In this document: positions 39,380 through 49,400 of the stretch, in pieces
How the letters are laid out: each line of letters opens with the position of its first letter
Position numbering within the stretch: the stretch's first letter is position 1
NCBI GenBank assembly: GCA_013396915.1
Contig: VWZL01005191.1
Location: 372,001 to 436,000, forward strand
Source of the DNA: Stercorarius parasiticus
Taxonomy: Eukaryota > Chordata > Aves > Charadriiformes > Stercorariidae
Length of the DNA stretch: 64,000 nucleotides
Direction: 5' to 3'
Notes under the pieces: generated by a model
The model's input: the letters and a program-made list of their open reading frames with translations, nothing else
The model's database searches: none
What the model was told of the DNA's origin: nothing
Translations under genes and position numbers: made by a program

Positions 39380-39397
39380 GGCGCCTCCTGCCGCCGC

Positions 39398-39407
39398 TCA
39401 CCCACGG
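39398..39407 (-). promoter_or_regulatory. Alternative upstream splice donor candidate
   Basis: The minus strand reads CCGTGG|GTGAGCGG just before the candidate ATG. GTGAGC is a good donor. If used, it would remove the 39379 ATG from the mRNA and make the upstream CpG-island sequence a non-coding first exon. Only transcript data could decide between the two. Confidence 0.25.
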
Positions 39408-39412
39408 AACTC

Positions 39413-39441
39413 GGGGCGGCGGGGCCGGGCCCGCGCGGGGG
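39413..39441 (+). other. G-quadruplex-forming motif in the CpG island
   Basis: Four G tracts (39413-39416, 39421-39424, 39427-39429, 39437-39441) are separated by loops of 4, 2 and 7 bases. This meets the standard G3+N1-7 rule. It lies just upstream of the minus-strand ATG, on the non-template side for that gene's C-rich leader. Confidence 0.5.
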
Positions 39442-39607
39442 CCGCCCGGCGCTGCGGGGGGAGCCCCGGCGCTGGAAGGAGAGACGCGAGGCCCACTCGT
39501 TCCCTCAGCCCTCTCCAGGCACTCGGCCCGGCCAACTCTCTGGTGAGGGAGGGAAGGAAGGGGCGGAGGCGGCGCAGGCAGAGACGAACAAAGCCCGCGA
39601 CCGGCTG

Positions 39608-39673
39608 CTACGGGGATGAGGGAGGCGGCGGGGGAGGGCGTCCCGCTGCCTGCCTGGAAGCCGCTGTCGCCAT
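39608..39673 (-). other. Upstream ORF candidate in the 5' leader of the minus-strand gene
   Basis: The minus strand has ACCATGG at 39673, an almost ideal Kozak context, opening a 21-codon frame that begins MATAASRQ, has a proline run near its end, and stops at TAG (39610-39608). It terminates before the main candidate ATG at 39379. If the transcription start lies upstream of 39673 this would be a strong upstream ORF expected to reduce translation of the main frame. The start site of transcription is unknown. Confidence 0.3.
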
Positions 39674-39840
39674 GGTGGAGAAGGGAAGGAGTGAGGGCAG
39701 AGGAGAAGGAGGAGCGCGGGCCCTGCCTGCTCCCTGCGGCCTCCGTGATCCCCTTCAGGCCGGGCCCGGCCCGCCCCAGCCTCGCTGGGGAAGGCCTCCG
39801 TCACACAGGCCCCTGAGGGGCCTCCGCCGGCTCGGGGGTG

Positions 39841-41727
39841 GGCAGCGGCCTGCCTCTTTCTAGTAGCGGGAAGAGTTTATTTTAAACGCGTTTCATCTAT
39901 AAATTATTACTAATAACGTTGTGTAGGAAGAGAGTCTTCTCCGTGCCCTCAGAATGGGTATTGTGCATGAGAAAGGTTGGTTTTTTCAGCCTTTAGAGTG
40001 ACAAGATGTTCCAGTGTTTCTTTAATGTGTGGTTGGGTTTTTTTTAAGTGCTTTTCCCTAGAACGCAGGGCACTGATGTGAACATTCAGGTTTGTGATCT
40101 GCTCTTTTAACGGGAATTATACTTGAAAAGAATGGCGCTGTGTCGTTACTGCTCTTGTAAATGCCCAGTTACTTCAGGCACCAGTAAGAGGCAGGGTGGC
40201 AGCGCGGTGTTTATTCATGGTAGTCTGTTCCCTATCACATAGATTATATACTCAAGGACAAAGTTTTTGTCACCAGTGCGTGTTGTGTCCCACATGGCTG
40301 CTGTTTTTCAAGAAGTTACACATCTTTTCCAAAATCATTAATGGTAAAAAAACTTGTCCCAGAAGAAGGAAACCAAGCCTATATTGTTCAGATTAACCTG
40401 AGTAATTTCTTACATTGCACATGTAATAAACCTTGAAGCTTTTCAGATCTGTAGACTTAACAGAAAGAATGTACTCTAGCCCTAAAATAATAAATTTCCA
40501 CTTAAAATAGAAGACTGAGACATGATCTCTGCCAGCAAAATCTCAAAGCAGCGAGTATTGTACTCAGGGAAGATTTAATCCTCGTGCTGGTCATTTAAAA
40601 AAATGAACAGAGGGAGCATTATTAACGGGGAAAGTGCAACAGCTCATTTTTCCTGCAAGCTCATGGAGTGCGGTCACCAGAGCCATCTACACAGACTTCA
40701 ATAAACTGAGCCAACCCAGCCAGCCATACAGTTCATGGACTGAATAACCATATGACTTGTTTGGATTTTCAAAGGTTGTGCAGTCCCATATCGTGACAAG
40801 AATCCAAGTGAATATGAGCTTCCAAAGGAATAATGTCAAGGAGAGGAATAAATCTGCTATATGTCTGTACCAAAGACGCGTCAAATAGCTGCTGAGGAAT
40901 ACCCCAAAGTTAAGCAGAAGAGCCATGCTGGAATTCTAGTGGCCAAGTCACACCCTTGTTCCACACTTAACAACCATAGCAGCTGCTGACATGGAAAAGC
41001 ACCAGCAGATAGGTGTAAGTGTAGTGCCAGTCCAGACACTTATTATGCAAAAGAAATGGGAATAAAAGCACCTTGCATTTGGAGTCTGACCTGGCTGCAC
41101 ATCAGATTATCAAGAAAAGGTTGTAAACATTATTGTAACTCAAAAAGGAGTGCCTGTAGAGCCAATTAGTAAGGGATGGAGTATGACCTAGGGGAAGATA
41201 ATGAGAATTACGGACTTTATGCATTACCTCATGTTGGTTTAAGGCATGGAAGCTTTTGATTACTTAAATCTTCATCGAAATCACCAGGCAATATACTAGC
41301 AATTTACGCCAGCATATGGCTAGCTGTTGCACCTCATGGGACAAAACACCATCTATAAAGAAAACACAGTAGCCAGCGCTGTCCTTCTTAAAGGTCTGCA
41401 GGCATCTGTTCTAACAAATCCATTATATGCAAGCTGATATATAGATACACACACACATCCTTTTGTACATGAGAAGTCCCCATTAGTGCCCGTTTCTCTG
41501 CTCACAGCGGGCACTGCCCAATCTTTGCTGTTTCTAGCTGCTGTTAGCAGTGCTGCAGTGAGGCAAATAATTAGCACCACAGTAAAACAGAAGGTGATAC
41601 AATGCCTGCCAGGCAGTTTCATATGTAGCTTCAGGATAATTTGTGATACAAAATCACTTTTTACAATACCTTTGAAAGATGACAATACCAGCCAAAAAGA
41701 AAAAAAAAGTAATTTTTAGTCATTGTG
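39841..41727. other. Non-coding stretch beyond the CpG island
   Basis: Presumed intergenic or 5' flank of the minus-strand gene. No gene or named repeat is seen. Short ORFs (for example minus 41685-41353) have no family features. Confidence 0.45.
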
Positions 41728-42390
41728 ATGGTTTGCACAAATGCCCCTCCATGCATGAGTGGTTGACAGTCCTATTTAAAAATGCTGCGTGTGTAAGTCA
41801 GATATGTTAAATTTTAAGAAATGCCTCAACCAGTTATTCTCCAAGAAGTGTCATGGAGCAACGAGGACTCGCTACTTCTCGAGGGAAGGCAAGCTGGGAG
41901 TGGAGCATGGTAACATGGCAGGCAGGAGCAGTAACCTCAGCATAAAGAGCTGGGATGTGAAGTGGCAAGTCCTGGTCAGGATCAGTGCCAGAGACAGTGG
42001 CCAGGCTCAGACACAGCCCGGTGATCTCCCAGCATGGCCACCGGGATGAGACAGGTCTGAGCTCAACCAGGAAGCTGGGTCTGAGTCCAGGTCAGGATGG
42101 AGGAGGTACAAGCCCGAGCACAGACGTAGCTGTGACGTGGCTGCGATGTAGCCCAGGTGGGGGCTGGTGGTACAGCCACTTCTTAAAAGGAACTCCCATG
42201 GGAAGGGGAGAGTTAGGGCCTCGCTTTTACCTTCTTCGTAACAGCTCTTATTGGCAAGGAGATGACCTTGGACTTGGCCAGCTAAACTCATTGACTCAGC
42301 CATCTAATCTCCTGGAAGGGGATGTGCTCCAGGCCCTGAGAACAAGACAGTTCTGCTGCTCTATTCACGTATGAACAGGGCTGGTGAGCA
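41728..42390 (+). other. G+C-richer segment, possible unclassified LTR-like element
   Basis: It starts with TGTGATGGTTTGCAC and is G+C-richer, especially 41860-42300. A plus ORF of 129 codons (41985-42374) and a minus ORF of 98 codons overlap with no recognisable domain. TG-type start, base composition and proximity to other LTRs suggest a decayed LTR, but no family match is recalled. Confidence 0.25.
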
Positions 42391-43366
42391 ACATATTCGT
42401 TTATCCATGATTTTGTCTCTGAAGATGGGTTTCTCAGTGTTTGAAGCAGAAACAGGCTTAATAGTAACAGCATTCTGAATCGTCTACAAACAGGGCATGA
42501 GACTTAAGAGCTTACTCTGGTACATCTTTTACAAAGGATTGCAGCTTTCAAGGAAAACTGTAGAATTATCTGTATTGATCTTCTCATTCAAAGAAAATAT
42601 ATATCTAGTACTTTATATCTTCAAAGTGCTATGCATGAAGCTATTTAAGTTTTAGTAAGACGTTAAACAACTGTTTCATTAAGTTTTAGATCTATTAAAT
42701 TTACCTTTTAGATATTATATATGTTCAAAGTATGCAATGGCTATTTAAAAAGGTAGAGGGGGTAAATGGGGAATTGCTTAGTATGTCATCGTAGGCACAG
42801 TAACTGCAAGTATGCAACAGTGTCCAAAAATGTAATGTAAGACCAAAGTAAGTAATAAGGACCCCTCATCTGGGCTGTGCTCTGCTTCTAAGACATATTT
42901 AATTATGCAGTACAACTTGTTTTTCTATTACATTCAGGTTCTTAATGAACAAAGTTTAAAGTATTACTATTTATTTCTGTATGACTATCACTTTGCTTTC
43001 ATATGCTGTATTTATCTGCCTTATTTATTAGAAATGTAAGAGGTTAAGAGCAGAAATTAAATACAAGCAGCAACTAGTTCCTCTTGTTTATTTTAGCAAA
43101 GGATAACTAGATCCTGTGATTTCCCCACAAAATCCACAACGTGTGACTGAGGGAGGCAGCCCCTCCTCTGGAGTACCGGCTAATGACAGACATGTAAAGA
43201 TAGACCTAAAATGCAGTTCTTCCTGACTGCTGCCCGTGTGACCTGGGACAACTTAATCTATGACAAAGAGGTTATTTCCACACTGCTCTGTTATTGTAAG
43301 TACTAAAATGTTCAGTCTGTCTGAACACCTCCATTAGGGCACCAGTGAGGCACAGAACAGACAGAA
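42391..43366. other. A+T-rich non-coding stretch
   Basis: No gene or named element is seen. Confidence 0.45.
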
Positions 43367-43371
43367 CTAGT

Positions 43372-44097
43372 TGTCCTGGTTTGAGGTAAAACAGAACCAA
43401 CTTTCTATTCAGTAATTTTACTTCTTAGCTAGGCCTCTTCCAACAGTCTGAAATGAACAGCATATTGTGTCGAAAACGGTTCATTTTCAGAGTGATAAGA
43501 CCAATGTTTACAGTTTGTGCCAAGGAATGGTATGCAGAGAGGCTCTTGCTTATACTTCTTGCTGTAACAACCAAGGTCAGCTAATTTTGCTATTTGCCCC
43601 ATTGGAGGGTCAGAAGCGGAAAAGCGTAGAGGGGTCCCACCTGCAGGGAGGAGCGGACAGGACAGGTGACCCAAAACCAACAGGGTTATTCCATCCCATC
43701 TGCCCTATGCTCAGTATAAAAGCTGAGGGATCAAAGGGTCAATGCTCTTTCTTTGATGGCCGACGTCTGAGGAGGACCCTGCCTGTTCATCTGCCTTTGA
43801 TCCTGATCTGTATGTTCCTGACTCCATCTGTGGAATCCAGTTCCCACCCGTCACTGAGTCCAATCTGGGACTTCCCCAGTGCCTGCTGGTGACATCATCC
43901 TGGGAGTTTAATATGGTTTTGTATATACTGTATCTATTTCATTATTTTCCTTTTTATTTTATTCTTAATATTTCATTAAAGTAGTTTAGTTTCTTCTAAA
44001 CTTGCAAATCTCTTTATCTCTCCTCCTCCTCTCTGTGTACAAGAGGTTGGGGGGGAGCATCTGTCGCCGGTCATTGGCCAATTTGGCCAAAACCACA
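43372..44097 (+). mobile_element. Solo ERV LTR, 726 bp, with target-site duplication
   Basis: The element begins TGTCCTGGTTTGAGG and ends GGCCAAAACCACA, so it has TG...CA ends, and is flanked by an exact 5-bp duplication CTAGT (43367-43371 and 44098-44102). A TATA box (TATAAAA, 43715-43721) and a downstream ATTAAA polyadenylation signal (43975-43980) sit in the expected U3-R order. No internal gag, pol or env sequence adjoins, so it is a solo LTR left by LTR-LTR recombination. The 5-bp duplication suits ERVL- or ERV1-type integration; the family is inferred from the sequence start, which I recall from avian LTRs. Confidence 0.88.
43715..43721 (+). promoter_or_regulatory. LTR TATA box
   Basis: TATAAAA within the solo LTR, about 260 bases upstream of its ATTAAA signal. 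It could start a plus-strand transcript. Confidence 0.55.
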
Positions 44098-44500
44098 CTA
44101 GTGCACAGGGCAAGACAGCAAGAGCTGGACAGCCAGTTTTTTTGCAGCAGGCCCTACACGTTCCTACTGATGCCTTGATTCATCCGGGTTGCCTTGATCT
44201 GCCAACTCTAGCCCAAATCTCCTTGGTTCAGCAGCAGGGTCACAAAACTGGGGAGCTGAAACTATTGACTGCACCTGCCTAAAATGGGCAAGAACAGAAG
44301 CCCGTAACGCTTGTTAGTTATGGCATCATGCACCCCAACCTGGTGTGCTGAAACCAACAACGGTGGGATGGAGGCCCCGAACACCGTGTTCAATGGGAGG
44401 CCTAAGGACAAGAATGCTGTTTTATGTCATCTTTTATAGAATACGCTTCCTTCATTGCATTATTTGAAGATAATGGGTCCTCTCACTGAATGCACAGAAG
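44098..44500. other. Unclassified sequence between LTR and CR1
   Basis: Moderately G+C-rich. Some phrases look like LTR R/U5 text, but I cannot name an element. No gene is seen. Confidence 0.35.
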
Positions 44501-44613
44501 CACAGAATCATAGGGGTTGGAAGGGACCTCTGGAGATCATCTAGTCCAATCCCCCTGCCAGAGCAGGGTCACCTAGAGCAGGTTACACAGGAACGTATCC
44601 AGGAGGGTCCAAC
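44501..44613 (-). mobile_element. CR1 LINE 3' end fragment
   Basis: Reverse-complemented CR1 tail. 'CACAGAATCATAGGGGTTGG', 'AAGGGACCTCTGGAGATCAT', 'CTAGTCCAATCCCCCTGCC' and then 'GTCACCTAGAGCAGG' follow in order, truncated after about 113 bases. Confidence 0.88.
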
Positions 44614-44827
44614 ATTTTTCTCAGGCTGTTCTAATTGATTTTCTCATCTGACTGCCCGCTTCTGAAACCCTTCAGCTTGAACACACTCTACACTTCTCCT
44701 GCAAGTCACTAAATGTATGGCAGGCCACGGTGATCTTCAAAGTATAGTTCACGCTGGCATTATGTCAGTCTCAAAGACAGCATCACTGCTGTCAAAAGAC
44801 AATTACCAAGGCACTGTGGTTGTCAGG

Positions 44828-45457
44828 TATTATGGTTTGAGAAACCCATAATAATTTACTATCATTTAGACAATTATTCTATCACACAATGACCCCTCCC
44901 CACCCGGGAAGGGGAATCTGGGAAAAACAAGGAAACCCCAGGATTAAAAATATAAACGGGTTTAATAGAAGAAGACTAGATAATTAATATTAATAACACT
45001 GGCAAACCAATATTGAGCCCAATACCAATATAAAATATATAAGGATTATACTCAGCCAATTCGATCAGTAGTAAGCTGTGCACTCCCAGCAGTAGATAGC
45101 AAATGTCAGACACTGCGAGCACTACGGCTTTGGGAGGAAGGGAAGGGCTCAGGGGTCCAGCACCAGGGCAAGAGGTTCTCTGGACTGCCGCCATCAAGGA
45201 AGAGAGCGAACTTTGCAGCAAAGTTTGCAGCAAAGGTATGAAATAATCCTGTTGGCCAGCTTGGGTCAAGTGGCCAGGTCTCACTCCCCCTCATCTCTGC
45301 AGCTGCTAACTCGAAAACACTGAGACCTCGAATCCCACATACCGTAGCTGGCTATGAAGTAAATGTTTTCACAAATTTAGACGCTAGAGTCTTCTAAAAG
45401 TGCAGTTTTCCCAAGCATTAGAAGAGAAATTAGTCCTGTGTCACTCAAACCAGGACA
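44828..45457 (-). mobile_element. Solo ERV LTR, 630 bp, minus orientation, with target-site duplication
   Basis: Read on minus it begins TGTCCTGGTTTGAGTG, sharing its first 14 bases with the plus-strand LTR at 43372, and ends CCATAATA, probably a mutated ...ACA end. Exact TCAGG copies flank it (44823-44827 and 45458-45462). An ATTAAA signal is present on minus at 44966-44961. The bodies of the two LTRs differ, so they are related subfamilies and not the two LTRs of one provirus. Two overlapping minus ORFs inside (102 and 62 codons) are not retroviral genes. Confidence 0.8.
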
Positions 45458-45462
45458 TCAGG

Positions 45463-45929
45463 ATAGGGGCATTTATATATGGCCTGATGATGCTATTGCC
45501 AGGTCTGGGTGGCTGCTTGTAAGAAGGTGGATGGTTCAGATCTGAAGGTTAGTGCAGATGAACCACTGCAGTGATCACTAGGGTACGATGGATCACTAAG
45601 TACAGCAGAATGTAATCTTGTGTAATTATGACGCTGGCGGGGCCCCTCGAGGGCCAGCAGAAGGGCTTGTGTTTGTCAGTGATTCTGGCACAGCTCAACC
45701 TGCTGGTCCTCTGGACACTGACTTGGTAAATAGCCAGGGAGCAGAGGATCAAACAGCATATGGCTTTGCAGACTTTCACTGGGCAGCAGTAAACATCCCA
45801 GCCCTGAACAGCTGTGCCACATCTCTAACAAGATTACTTTTAAGAGACTGATACTTTCTGGACTGGATGGAAATCTAGAAATAAGCATGCTGCTGTCAGG
45901 GCTCTGAGTGCACCAAGAGGCTCTGCAGC
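45463..45929. other. Non-coding stretch
   Basis: No gene or named element is seen. Short ORFs on both strands are unsupported. Confidence 0.4.
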
Positions 45930-46440
45930 CTCTTCACCCCTCCTTGGGGTTTTGGCTGCCTGTGCTCCAGTCCAGCTCCGGTGTGGTGAAGCTGTAATCC
46001 CAGATCAGGCTGCTGGGGAAAGAGCCATGTGAGAAGGAGCTATGGGAAGCCTCATGGGGACCTCCTGCCCTTTGCTTGGGAACTGCGTTGAAGCTCAGGC
46101 CTCCACCCTTGAGACTTGCCTGAGGTATGCCTGTACCTGGCCACGTGCCTTGCGCATCCTTGAACCACTGATTTGACTTGCTGGCTTGAACTTGCACCTT
46201 CCTTATCACTGCAGACATGTCTCGTAATCTGGAATATTGGCTGATGCTGCCTCACCATCATGGTACCTGCTCAGGTACTGTGGGATTGTGCCTGCCTGGG
46301 TGGGATCATTGCCCTACCTACCTTGCTGTTGCCCTCAGCTGCTGGCTTGCCTTCCCTTGTGGGATGAGCTCCTACTCCAGAGCTATGAACATGGTGTGTT
46401 ACATCAAGAAATTAGTGTCCCGTTGGCAGTCAGTTCAGGT
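45930..46440. other. G+C-richer segment, possible decayed LTR
   Basis: Text such as 'GTACCTGGCCACGTGCCTTG' and 'CTGATTTGACTTGCTGGCTT' near 46130-46185 resembles U5-type sequence of avian LTRs. No ends, TSD or promoter motifs were found. Confidence 0.25.
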
Positions 46441-49400
46441 CTAAAATCGATACACATGATGTAACTGAACAAAACTCAGTAACAGCGGAGACACTGCTGA
46501 AGGCCAACTGCTCTCCATACGGTCACTCAATGTACAAGACAGCAACAGTGCCCTCACAAAGAAGAAGAGCAGGTAGGGAACGCTTGGTGCTCTCTGCAGA
46601 CTTCTGCTTTTCTCATGCTTCCCCTGCCTTTCAAGTTGAATTCGTCATAATTTGTTGCAGGGAAATTAAGGTCGATACTGATGGACACTGCTGGGCAGAA
46701 CTGCTCATGAAGGACTGCATGGTGAAATCATGGCATGCATATGGAGCAGACAAGCTAGGGAAAACACTTGGAGGGCTTTCTCAGACGTGCTAAAAGCTTT
46801 GTGGAATAGGTAGTGTGCAAGAGGGCGCCTCGCACAGTGTCAGGTTGCTCTCAAGGTGACATAAAATACCTGCAGCGTGGGCCTGGGTGGAACACCTTAG
46901 AATTGCCTGGCCAGCCCCAGTGATGTCCTTCTTAAAGCTAAGCCCATTCTTGTAGGGTAGGGCAGCGACATCCAAAACACCATAGATGATGGAGGCCCGT
47001 GGATCAGCTCATCAGAGCAATGCAGGCACAGACATCATCCTGCAAAGTACGCAAACAGAATATGACCTTAACTATAAACGTAGATTAGATTAGAGAGCGC
47101 AGCTGTGCAACAAAACAGGGACTACCTATTATGCAGCAATATACATGGCTGTGTAGTAATTCTGGATATTGGTTTTTCTACTATTACTATTAACACCGTA
47201 AAGTTTTAATTTTTTATATCCACAGTACCAGAATACATCATCCCTATACGAGCAGTCTGGGGCATAAATGATCCAGCAATCTATGTCAGCCCGTGGCTTA
47301 ATTGCAAGGTGAGAGAAAAAGACCAAATAAATAAATATTGTTTTCTCATGGAAATCTAAAAAGGTTATTTTCGGATCATAAAAGATTCACTCTGTGGTTT
47401 TCCTCAAGTGCTGTCGTATGTTTGTGCTTGAGGAAAAGCGAGTTATTGGAAATCTATGCCAGGCTCCAGCTAAGCAGTTTACTTTCTGTCCATGACTGAA
47501 TACACACTAAACAGGCAAGAATGCTTCGGTGTTATTTCCTGGCAGTGAAAATATACGGTGTCATGCATCTTTCCTATTCAGATGTGTAAGCTTTTGCTTA
47601 CCACTGCTTTTCCCCTGTAGTCTGCAGGTCCAAACCTCCAAACCAGTGCAATTCAGAAAAATAACTAAAATCCTTAAGAACTTCAAAGCAGCAGCAAAAT
47701 CAACACTTCTAACAATTGTGTGCAATAACTGGGCATGCAATTTGCTGACCTTCACTTACGAATGATTCAGACCCTTTCTCTTCTGATTCTGCTTTTATTT
47801 ATGTATCTTTTCTGCCTCTGTTGATTTTAGTTATTATTCTGTCCCCAGTGTTCCTTGTTCCCTGCCTGTTAGCAAAACACAAAAAACACAAAATGTGAAA
47901 GAATCGGCGTATCTTCATAGTAGGTTTTTAATCTTCTTTCAATAGAGAACTGGGCCCTATTTTCTGAATAACTGAAGAATTATGAGGGGAATTATAGAAT
48001 TATAGAATCATCCTTAAAGCAGTCTTAGGTATTTTAAGTTATTAAAAGCAAAATATTCTTTTTCCAACTCTATGTTTCAGCTAACTTTTAGGTTAAATGC
48101 TGCTGTTCTCAAAGATGAGGAATGAAAAGAAACAGAAATGCTAGAGCCCTGAGCAACTTCTCATTATTTGCAGGTATACACTTTGAATTTCCCTGGCTGG
48201 GATATTTATCCGGAGTGCCTAAGATATTTCAAATGGAGTCCATACAGCAATGGGGCATAAGAACGAAGGGAAGAGCTTCAGAGACCAAAAAAGCTGCGTA
48301 GCCCCAAATCCACAAGTGGGCTCCTGTTGCCACAATTGTTTTTAAAGCTGTAATTCCTTTAATTCAGTACAAAAGCATAAGTTCACTTTTTCCACAGCCT
48401 ACAAAAATTCCTGATTCAGTTCAGAAGCAAATATACGTGCTAATTCAGCAACTACTCTATGCAGAATCCAACAGTTGAAAGCCTGGGGGACACAAATACG
48501 CTCCAGAAAGCACAGCGCTGTCTGGCAAAGTAGTGAACCATTGAGAACTGGCATCTACCATGAAAAATGAGCAAAAGGGGAAAAGAGAGAGAAACAAGAG
48601 ATTAGAAGAAGAAGTTCTAGAGGAAGGCAACAAAAAATTGCAAGAATGAAAAAAAGTTGGCAACAACCGGGCCACAACCTAGAGGAGCAACCATTTGGGC
48701 TACCTGTGTCAACTGGAATTCAGGCCAGTAAAATAAGATGCAGTGAATTAAAACAAGTTCTTGTCATGAAACAATAATACATCAAGTAACGCTGCTAGTA
48801 AGCAAACGAAAGTGAACACAACACATAAATATACAGAGAGGCCATTAAGGACTCCCTTTTTTCTTCTCGTAGAAATTGCTTTTTGGCACGGGGGGGTGAA
48901 TAAAGATTTTATAAATTTATGTTTTTCCCTTTTCTGGCCACCAAATCAGAAATAATCAGTGCTCTGTTTGACCCTCTAGAAAATTCACTGAGGCATTCCT
49001 TTAATTATGTTTAACTATGCTTATGCTTATGGGGCTACCGTGTGAACCAGGTGCCTGGCTTTAAAACGGGAAGTTGGAGGGAAGAGGGGCCGAGGTTTTT
49101 ACTTTAAAGTGGATCTCTTCTCTGATCTGATTCACATTGCAGTTCTGCACCACTTGTGTTGACATAGGGGTAGAAATTAATTAAGTCAGCACCGATGCTG
49201 GAGACACTATATCATCAGATCATTACCTCTCTGGAAAAAAACAAACCCATTATTTGTGGAGCAGTGTAGCTGCAAATTAGAGGTGTGAGGAGAACACGTA
49301 ACTGAGGGGCATATGAAAGGCAAATGTGAGAGAGACGGGAAGTGCGTGTGTGGGAAAAGCATACGGAAAACAACAGAGGGATGGGGAGAAGAGGGATAAA

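Larger units (their letters stand above)
38840..39840. promoter_or_regulatory. CpG island promoter
   Basis: About 1 kb of very G+C- and CpG-rich sequence stands out sharply from the A+T-rich DNA on both sides. It contains GGGGCGG GC boxes on the plus strand at 39413-39419 and 39560-39566, many CG dinucleotides and no obvious TATA box. This is the usual architecture of a broad, TATA-less vertebrate promoter. It contains a minus-strand first exon (ATG at 39379). A plus-strand ATG in good context (39672) and a plus-strand donor candidate (CTG|GTGAGG at 39543) leave room for divergent transcription. Long ORFs here (for example 402 codons on plus from 38655) arise because G+C-rich sequence lacks stop codons and are not taken as genes. 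Confidence 0.85.

Noticed and set aside
38655..39863. 402-codon plus-strand ORF across the CpG island, with other long G+C-rich frames on both strands
   Set aside because: Long open frames are expected in sequence this rich in G+C. The composition is dominated by P, G, R and A without domain structure, and it spans the opposite-strand first exon and non-CpG flank.
39672..39863. Divergent plus-strand gene starting at ATG 39672
   Set aside because: The start context is good, but the peptide is low-complexity and no convincing donor follows in frame. It is kept only as an observation.
44976..45284. 102-codon minus ORF with a hydrophobic C-terminus
   Set aside because: It lies wholly inside the solo LTR at 44828-45457, and LTRs of this type carry no such gene.
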